Of a stretch of 7,472 bases of DNA, positions 1-4,074 are shown piece by piece (position 1 is the first letter of the stretch; the number at the start of each line of letters is the position of its first letter). The DNA lies in the NCBI GenBank assembly GCA_030668505.1, contig DAOUTV010000075.1, positions 1 to 7,472 of the forward strand. Reading direction: 5' to 3'. Both the position numbers and the translations under genes were made by a program. This DNA is from Desulfobacterales bacterium (lineage in GTDB: Bacteria > Desulfobacterota > Desulfobacteria > Desulfobacterales > C00003060). The notes beneath the pieces are model-generated. The model was given only the letters and a program-made list of their open reading frames with translations. It ran no database searches and was not told the origin of the DNA.

Positions 1-159
1 AGGCGTACCGAGGTACGTCGCACAAGCAACCCCGCAGTTTGACGCCGATTCAGCCGTTCAGCCGTCGCAGCCAGTGCTTTGGCGAAGTCGGCTCGTAGCC
101 AAGAAGGCTACTATGGCGAAGTCGGCGATTGCGGAAAAGGGTCATTTATGGATGGAAAC
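1..159. repeat. Right half of a palindromic intergenic repeat, cut by the window edge
   Basis: The right end, 127-155, matches 3950-3978 at 26 of 29 bases by eye, including the shared block CATTTATGGATGG. The left edge has a perfect hairpin (CGTACC, loop GA, GGTACG at 4-17). It corresponds in place to the AATAC/GTATT hairpin at the centre of the complete copy at 3839-3989, so the window seems to start in the middle of this element. The half-arm here is about 150 bp against about 70 bp in the complete copy, because extra short-repeat material (49-126) has been added. I see no gene in it; the open frame across it is only a translation of repeat sequence. Confidence 0.6.
49..126. repeat. Short direct repeats and hairpin inside the partial element
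   Basis: Three 8-bp units follow each other at 49-56, 57-64 and 65-72 (TTCAGCCG, TTCAGCCG, TCGCAGCC). A 13-bp direct repeat, TGGCGAAGTCGGC, occurs at 80-92 and 114-126. Between the two copies lies a perfect hairpin, GTAGCC-AAGAA-GGCTAC. This looks like expansion of simple sequence within the repeat arm and not like binding sites for a known protein. Confidence 0.6.
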
Positions 160-394
160 TAACTCACTCCATCTTCAGTGCGAAACTGGTCTGCCCTGCC
201 CGCTCCCTGCCCGCCCTGGCGCGACAACTTTAGAGTTGATGTCCGTCCCTGTCATCCCGGTCTGGGCCAGGGGCGCGACATCCCCGAATGAAGCTGTTGT
301 CCGCGCAAACCCTGTCCAGTCCAGGAATATTTGAGATAAGATGCATGTTTTCAAACCTTGCAAACACGCCAATATTGCTATAAGATGAAAATTG
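160..394. other. GC-rich intergenic stretch with hairpins, no gene seen
   Basis: The stretch has a 9-bp direct repeat CCCTGCCCG (194-202 and 205-213) and a hairpin CAACT-TTAG-AGTTG (225-238). Around that hairpin lie outer arms CGCCCTGGC (212-220) and GCCAGGGGCG (266-275), which pair with one bulge. GGCGCGACA occurs twice, near 218 and 272. Base composition is richer in G and C than in the following genes. The open frames on both strands have no start context and read as translated repeats, so I call no gene. The part after about 330 is AT-rich and featureless. Confidence 0.5.
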
Positions 395-553
395 GGTAGT
401 GTCCGTTGATTGTTGTTAGTTGTCCGTTGCAAAAACTGTAATGTTTGTTATTTCAGCTACATAGCAAAAGGATATGCAGTAATCTTGCATGCGGCGTAAC
501 TCATTGAAAATATAGCTACAACTGACTACTGACAACGAACAACTGACACTACC
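395..553. repeat. Inverted-repeat element with arms of 7-bp units
   Basis: The left arm (395-429) and the reverse complement of the right arm (519-553) match at 29 of 35 positions. Both arms begin GGTAGTGTC and then run as four 7-bp units of the type GTCCGTT or GTCAGTT. The 89-bp centre encodes nothing credible. A weak promoter-like pair, TTGTTA (413-418) and TGTAAT (437-442) with 18-bp spacing, points toward the gene at 614. The layout suggests a small non-autonomous mobile or repeat element. I see no target-site duplication that proves insertion. Confidence 0.7.
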
Positions 554-554
554 G

Positions 555-587
555 ACTTTCGTATCTTCGTACTTTCGCGCTTTCGTG
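555..587 (+). repeat. Tandem CTTTCGT-type tract
   Basis: Four degenerate units lie at 556-562 (CTTTCGT), 565-570 (CTTCGT), 572-578 (CTTTCGC) and 580-586 (CTTTCGT), spaced 8-9 bp apart. The tract touches the right end of the inverted-repeat element at 395-553 and may belong to it. Part of its reverse complement (AAGAT, GAAA, GGT) is also visible to the left of the left arm at about 383-397, with a small gap. It ends 27 bp before the start codon at 614. Confidence 0.6.
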
Positions 588-613
588 ATAAGATTCTTTT
601 GTTTTGAGACCTT

Positions 614-1810
614 ATGAAACGGATTCAAACCGGCATTGAAAAACTACTTGTCGATCCTCCGCCAATACTCCAGGGAAAAAGTCTTGGGCTTCTGGCAAAT
701 CCTGCATCTGTTGCATGTCCGGACGGGGATGGAAGGTTTCAGTCCACCCGTGCCCTTATAGTAAATCACTATCCAAATCAATTAAAGGTGCTCCTTAGTC
801 CGCAACATGGATTTTTCGCTGAAAAACAAGCTAATATGGTCCCTTCGGAAGATTTGATCGACCCGGTTCTTAATATACCAGTCTTCAGTCTTTACGGCAA
901 AACTAGAATGCCCACCGAGGCCATGCTCGAACCTATAGATATCCTGATCGTTGATCTTCAGGATGTGGGTACACGCGTCTATACATTTATATACACAATG
1001 GCATTATGTCTGCAAGCAGCCCGCATCTATAACAAAGAAGTACTTGTCCTGGACCGTCCAAATCCTGTTGGGGGAAACCGTATTGAAGGAAACTGCTTGA
1101 AGCCAGAATACGCATCTTTTGTGGGTTTGTATCCAATTCCCATGCGTCATGGTCTCACCATTGGAGAGTTGGCCCGCCTTTTCAATGACCACTTTGGCAT
1201 CGGCTGTGAACTCCATGTGACTCCTATGTCAGGATGGAAACGTGAGATGCTTTTTCAGGATACGGGAATAGCCTGGATACCCCCCTCCCCCAACCTGCCG
1301 ACCCCCACCTCTGCTTTGGTCTATCCTGGCCAGGTCCTTTGGGAAGGAACCAATGTATCCGAAGGACGGGGGACGACTCAGCCCTTTGAGATCTTTGGCG
1401 CCCCTTTTTTTGATACGGCTCAACTTGAGGCATTGATACCTAAAGAAAAACTTGCGGGAGTTCACCTTCGACCCCTTGCATTTGAGCCTGCTTCAGACAA
1501 GTGGGGAAAAGACTTATGCCTAGGTTTTCAGCTTCATATCACCAACACGACACTCTTTCGGCCATACATAACAACCCTTACGCTGATTCAGGCAGTGGCT
1601 TCTGCGTATGCTGATGCCTTTCAGTGGAAGTCTCCTCCCTATGAATACGAATTTGAAAAACTCCCCTTTGACATTCTTACTGGAGATCCTGCAGTGCGAA
1701 AAGCTATAGAAGGCATGGATCCTGTGGAGGATCTGGAGAAGACATGGGCTGAAGAATTAAAATGTTTTGAGGAAATCCGAAGACCTTATTTGCTGTATGA
1801 GCCAGAGTGA
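614..1810 (+). CDS. namZ: NamZ-type exo-beta-N-acetylmuramidase (DUF1343)
   Basis: This 398-residue protein belongs to the DUF1343 family (glycoside hydrolase GH171). Characterised members remove terminal N-acetylmuramic acid from the non-reducing end of peptidoglycan fragments. Family blocks run in order: GLLANPASV (25-33), LLSPQHGFFAE (60-70), SLYG (92-95), DLQDVGTRVYTF (114-125), LDRPNPVGG (146-154), MRHGLTIGELA (178-188), WIPPSPNLPT (221-230), EGTNVSEGRGTTQPFE (244-259) and GAPF (262-265). The length covers the usual N-terminal nucleotide-fold-like domain plus the C-terminal domain. There is no signal peptide: the N-terminus is charged and polar, so the enzyme is predicted cytoplasmic, unlike the secreted Bacillus form. 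The ATG at 614 has only a weak GAG upstream (606-608), but the LLANP block follows at the normal distance. Family assignment is sure; substrate in this organism is inferred. Confidence 0.92.
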   Translation: MKRIQTGIEKLLVDPPPILQGKSLGLLANPASVACPDGDGRFQSTRALIVNHYPNQLKVLLSPQHGFFAEKQANMVPSEDLIDPVLNIPVFSLYGKTRMPTEAMLEPIDILIVDLQDVGTRVYTFIYTMALCLQAARIYNKEVLVLDRPNPVGGNRIEGNCLKPEYASFVGLYPIPMRHGLTIGELARLFNDHFGIGCELHVTPMSGWKREMLFQDTGIAWIPPSPNLPTPTSALVYPGQVLWEGTNVSEGRGTTQPFEIFGAPFFDTAQLEALIPKEKLAGVHLRPLAFEPASDKWGKDLCLGFQLHITNTTLFRPYITTLTLIQAVASAYADAFQWKSPPYEYEFEKLPFDILTGDPAVRKAIEGMDPVEDLEKTWAEELKCFEEIRRPYLLYEPE

Positions 1811-1811
1811 A

Positions 1812-1970
1812 CTAAAGTGAGCTAAAGTGCCTAAAGTTAAAAAGTATTAAGGGATTCAGCAATTGAGGGTTTAGAATCAGACGCAATTCGGTCAATCCCA
1901 AAATTTTTAATTTCTGAATTGGTAATGATTACATGAACTTTAGATCACTTTAGGCATTTTAGCTCACTTT
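1812..1970. repeat. Inverted-repeat element with arms of 10-bp units
   Basis: The left arm 1814-1837 and the reverse complement of 1947-1970 agree at 23 of 24 bases. The left arm is a tandem of CTAAAGTG (1812-1819), CTAAAGTG (1822-1829) and CTAAAGTT (1831-1838), spaced 10 and 9 bp. The right arm carries the same unit reversed (ACTTTAG and relatives) from about 1937. The centre holds a further pair, GGGATT (1851-1856) and AATCCC (1894-1899). The element starts one base after the stop codon of the upstream gene and ends 10 bp before the next start codon, so it fills the whole gap. As RNA it could fold into a long hairpin. No transposase or coding content is seen. Confidence 0.75.
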
Positions 1971-1980
1971 TTTACAAGAT

Positions 1981-2667
1981 ATGAAAGATACTCGCGGCTG
2001 GAAAAGAATGATGTTTAAAGGGATGAAGGTATGGCTTAATGTAGATGATGCCCAACAGACTGTGGTTCATGACAACAAAGTATTGATCAAATATCAACTT
2101 GATCAGGATCACGAATACTGGGTGCGGAAAGAGGCGGTGGAACCTATCGATCCTTCACGGTTAAGAAAGAAGACCCGTAAGAATAAGTCTGAGAATCAGT
2201 CTTCCTTGACCGGAGAGCATAAGGATCAACATGATCCATTCCCTCCAAATACCATAGAAGCCTATACTGACGGGGCATCTTCCGGTAACCCAGGTCCTGC
2301 AGGTATAGGCATTTTCCTGCGTTTCGGTTCCAAAGAAAAGGAGATATCAAAACATATTGGGATTACAACCAATAATGTTGCTGAACTGATGGCCATTGAG
2401 ACAGCGCTCAAGGCAATCCGTACAACTCAAATACCCGTGCGTCTCTATACGGACAGTCAATACTGCTTCGGCTTGTTGTCTCTTGGATGGAAGCCCAAAC
2501 GAAATAACAAGCTCGTGGAGGCTATCAAGACATTGATGAAGCGATTTAAGGATTTGAAAATCCTCAAGATTAAAGCTCACGCTGGTATCGATGACAATGA
2601 ACGAGCTGACTATCTGGCGCGCAAAGCTGTCACCGTCCGGGGAGCCGGCAAGGGCCGGAGTGTCTGA
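1981..2667 (+). CDS. rnhA: Ribonuclease HI with an extra N-terminal region
   Basis: This 228-residue protein cleaves RNA in RNA-DNA hybrids in the cytoplasm. The RNase H domain spans about 92-217. The four metal-binding acids are visible: D97 in YTDGASSGNPGP, E135 in NNVAELMAIE, D158 in YTDSQY and D210 in NERADYLA. The catalytic-loop histidine is H200 in KAHAG. The segment after D158 is about ten residues shorter than in the E. coli enzyme, so the basic protrusion is largely missing. Residues 1-56 form a separate region (WKRMMFKGMKVW, KVLIKYQL, EYWVRKEAVEPI), likely a small beta domain. It is unlike the common N-terminal hybrid-binding domain of fused RNases H and is joined by a charged linker (about 57-90). 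The start has no Shine-Dalgarno sequence; internal Met10, Met11 or Met15 are alternatives, but Trp7-Lys-Arg looks like part of the domain. Confidence 0.95.
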   Translation: MKDTRGWKRMMFKGMKVWLNVDDAQQTVVHDNKVLIKYQLDQDHEYWVRKEAVEPIDPSRLRKKTRKNKSENQSSLTGEHKDQHDPFPPNTIEAYTDGASSGNPGPAGIGIFLRFGSKEKEISKHIGITTNNVAELMAIETALKAIRTTQIPVRLYTDSQYCFGLLSLGWKPKRNNKLVEAIKTLMKRFKDLKILKIKAHAGIDDNERADYLARKAVTVRGAGKGRSV

Positions 2668-2700
2668 AAATATTCCGTGCCGCGAGAAGGCACAAAAACC

Positions 2701-2735
2701 AAAAAGCCCCATGCCCAAAGGCAAGGAGCTTTTTT
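2701..2735 (+). terminator. Intrinsic terminator after rnhA, possibly bidirectional
   Basis: AAAAAGC (2701-2707) pairs with GCTTTTT (2728-2734). An inner stem TGCC-CAAA-GGCA (2712-2723) is joined through two C-G pairs with flanking mismatches. The stem runs into six T residues, 33 bp after the rnhA stop. Read on the other strand the same hairpin also ends in T-rich sequence (CTTTTTGGTTTTT), so it can serve the convergent gene at 2866-3138. A smaller hairpin GTGCC-7 nt-GGCAC lies just before it at 2677-2693. Confidence 0.8.
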
Positions 2736-2865
2736 CGTTTATAAGTATAGGCGATATATTATCCAAATGGAACTTGGTTCGCTTCGCTCATAATTATTCC
2801 ACCACTGTCTTGATATCTTACGTCCCAGGTTAATCTGGTGGGAAAGGCGTTTATTTCTATGCTTA

Positions 2866-3138
2866 CTATTCCTGTTTTTCTGCTTTCAGATCTTCAACCT
2901 CTTTTTTCAATTTTTCAACCTCTTCTTTACAGTCATTAGTAACAGTGCCCCCAAAATCCTCTTTGGACTTCCACGAGTCCTTCAATTCGTCAAACCCCAG
3001 ATAGATTGCCAGCGCACCACCAGACAGAAGGGCGAATGGAACGGCCCCCGCCAGCAGCATCAAGAATTCCTTCCACCACAAAACCAGACCAATAATCCCC
3101 AGGGCTGCCGCAACAGCACCACCAATTAGTGTCTTCAT
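2866..3138 (-). CDS. Small two-helix membrane protein with coiled-coil tail
   Basis: This 90-residue protein is of unknown function. Two hydrophobic helices (about 3-22 and 26-49) are separated by a tight WWKEF turn. The first helix is rich in Gly and Ala (GGAVAAALG), and the second contains GAVPFALL. The hydrophilic tail (50-90) ends in a charged helix with V74, L77, V81 and L84 in heptad spacing, so a short coiled coil is likely, with one Cys at 70. The gene is well supported by AAGGAGG ten bases before the ATG. It converges on rnhA and follows the 111-residue gene on the same strand after a 102-bp gap that holds a palindromic operator candidate. The short hairpin, the Trp turn and the GAVP segment resemble, from memory, the magnetosome protein MamI. 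That likeness is weak evidence and no other magnetosome gene is present here. Confidence 0.85.
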   Translation of the reverse strand: MKTLIGGAVAAALGIIGLVLWWKEFLMLLAGAVPFALLSGGALAIYLGFDELKDSWKSKEDFGGTVTNDCKEEVEKLKKEVEDLKAEKQE

Positions 3139-3148
3139 GCTACACCAT

Positions 3149-3155
3149 CCTCCTT
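3149..3155 (-). promoter_or_regulatory. Strong ribosome binding site of the two-helix gene
   Basis: On the minus strand the sequence reads AAGGAGG, ten bases ahead of the ATG at 3138. It is a near-perfect match to the anti-Shine-Dalgarno sequence and fixes the start of this short gene. It contrasts with the weak or absent sites of the genes at 614 and 1981. Confidence 0.85.
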
Positions 3156-3175
3156 GTTATAAGATATTAAAATAA

Positions 3176-3195
3176 GTTCAACATGCAATTTGAAC
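3176..3195. promoter_or_regulatory. Palindromic operator candidate upstream of the two-helix gene
   Basis: The 20 bases read GTTCAAnnTGCAnnTTGAAC, with 16 of 20 positions symmetric. The site lies 37 bp upstream of the ATG at 3138, where a dimeric repressor or activator would be expected. I could not place a convincing -35/-10 pair around it, and the protein that would bind is unknown. Confidence 0.4.
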
Positions 3196-3240
3196 TCAGG
3201 TAACATAAGACGACGAGCAAATCAAGTCCAAAAATATCAA

Positions 3241-3576
3241 TCAACAGTTTTTTCGGTCAAAAATGGAGATCACTTTATGATTGGCAGGAGCATCCCTTTT
3301 TTTTAAATCGTTGTCACACGGCAAGTTTTTCGGCTCGCACCTCTGGGGCCCCGTAACCTTCTCTATCCTCATACTATGCCCATTCATAGTGAACGGTTCA
3401 CCATTGATATATTCTTCCCTGAGTATCCAGAGCGCCTCTGTCAAAGGCATTTGGAGCACAAGTAACTTTACCTGATACCAATCCCGCTTTCGGTCTGACG
3501 AGATATCTTCGATACGGGCAAAAAAACTTGGTTGGTCTTCAAAGTAAATTAGAACAACATCTCCTATGGTTGCCAT
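3241..3576 (-). CDS. Conserved hypothetical protein, 111 residues
   Basis: I recognise the type but know no function. The N-terminal two thirds (about 3-73) form a well-ordered block: IGDVVLIYFEDQPSFFARIE, then DWYQVKLLVLQMP, then WILREEYINGEPFTMNGH and MRIEKV. From memory, closely similar proteins recur in Desulfobacterota as uncharacterised proteins. The alternating hydrophobic pattern suggests a compact beta barrel or sheet. No catalytic motif, signal peptide or membrane helix is visible. The tail (about 76-111) is variable-looking and charged, with Cys at 79, 86 and 111. The start is ATG at 3576 with only a weak AGGG upstream on its strand. It is divergent from plsB and lies 102 bp ahead of the two-helix membrane gene, so the two could share a transcript. 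Confidence 0.85.
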   Translation of the reverse strand: MATIGDVVLIYFEDQPSFFARIEDISSDRKRDWYQVKLLVLQMPLTEALWILREEYINGEPFTMNGHSMRIEKVTGPQRCEPKNLPCDNDLKKRDAPANHKVISIFDRKNC

Positions 3577-3693
3577 GGCAGTCTACCCTTAGCACACTAT
3601 TTTCAAATTGACACAGAAAATATTTGTGCTATCATTCCGGTATTATCAACAGGGGCATTGTCCTTTGTAAACAAATGCTCAATGTCGTTCGCA

Positions 3694-3754
3694 AAACGGG
3701 CCTTTTTCAGATACGTAACGTGTTAATATATAATTATATTTGGTTAGCCCGTTT
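3694..3754. repeat. 8-bp inverted repeat around an AT-rich core
   Basis: AAACGGGC (3694-3701) and GCCCGTTT (3747-3754) are perfect reverse complements with 45 bases between them. The spacer includes a run of almost only A and T at 3723-3740. It could be a regulatory or structural site. It is too widely spaced for a terminator and has no T tract placed for one. Confidence 0.4.
3706..3734 (+). promoter_or_regulatory. Weak promoter candidate toward plsB
   Basis: TTCAGA (3706-3711) and a perfect TATAAT (3729-3734) are 17 bp apart. The -10 match sits in AT-rich sequence where it can arise by chance, and the -35 matches only four of six bases. The start codon served is about 340 bp downstream, so the transcript would contain the whole palindromic element. 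Confidence 0.25.
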
Positions 3755-3838
3755 AGCCGCCACGCCACGCGGAGAATACGCAGAAATCAAATCATAGTTG
3801 ATTCAGTTGAGCTGATCACAGGTAACCTAGCAAACCAG

Positions 3839-3989
3839 TTAGTGTCCATCCAGAAATGAGATATTTTTTGCAAGGTCAAGGAAGACGAAAATTTTAACCG
3901 CAGGAATACATTGAGTATTTTGAGGATTGAAATCTGAGTCTGACGCAGAGATTGCCGAAAATGGCCATTTATGGATGGGCACCCGTTAA
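3839..3989. repeat. Complete palindromic intergenic element, about 150 bp
   Basis: The outer arms 3842-3858 and 3966-3982 pair at 15 of 17 positions (GTGTCCATCCAGAAATG against the reverse complement of CATTTATGGATGGGCAC). Imperfect pairing continues inward, with ATTTTTTGCAA facing TTGCCGAAAAT. The exact centre, 3905-3919, is a perfect hairpin AATAC-ATTGA-GTATT, and its midpoint (3912) is also the midpoint of the outer arms. The right end recurs at 127-155, so this is a dispersed family. It could form a cruciform in DNA or one long hairpin in the leader RNA of plsB. It has no coding content. Confidence 0.75.
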
Positions 3990-4074
3990 CCAACCAGATA
4001 TGACCCGTCATCCCCGTCCGTCGAAAGCTGATTCGAATTGGAGCAAAAGCCCCCAAGTTTAAACAAGAGAAGCT

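Larger units (their letters stand above)
3577..4074. other. Divergent intergenic region, no gene seen
   Basis: These 498 bp separate the minus-strand gene ending at 3576 from plsB. They contain an 8-bp inverted repeat around an AT-rich core (3694-3754), a weak plus-strand promoter candidate (3706-3734), a stretch CCGCCACGCCACGCGGAG (3757-3774) that looks like the edge of a dispersed repeat, and the complete palindromic element (3839-3989). The short open frames on either strand run through the repeat and have no start context, so I call none of them a gene. Confidence 0.6.

Noticed and set aside
74..432. Overlapping open frames on both strands (74-334 plus, 175-432 minus)
   Set aside because: They translate repeat and hairpin sequence, have no ribosome binding site and no protein-like pattern.
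395..587. Short tandem units read as a CRISPR array
   Set aside because: Units are 7-10 bp and contiguous, without spacers of regular length or adjacent cas genes.
1224..1465. Minus-strand open frames inside namZ
   Set aside because: They are shadows of a well-supported gene on the plus strand.
2347..2833. Frames overlapping the end of rnhA on either strand
   Set aside because: Both cross the clear terminator at 2701-2735 and overlap conserved RNase H sequence.
3694..3754. Possible tRNA or small structured RNA in the AT-rich region
   Set aside because: There is no T-loop GTTCRA-type motif or cloverleaf; the stem is a single 8-bp pair with a long AT-rich loop.
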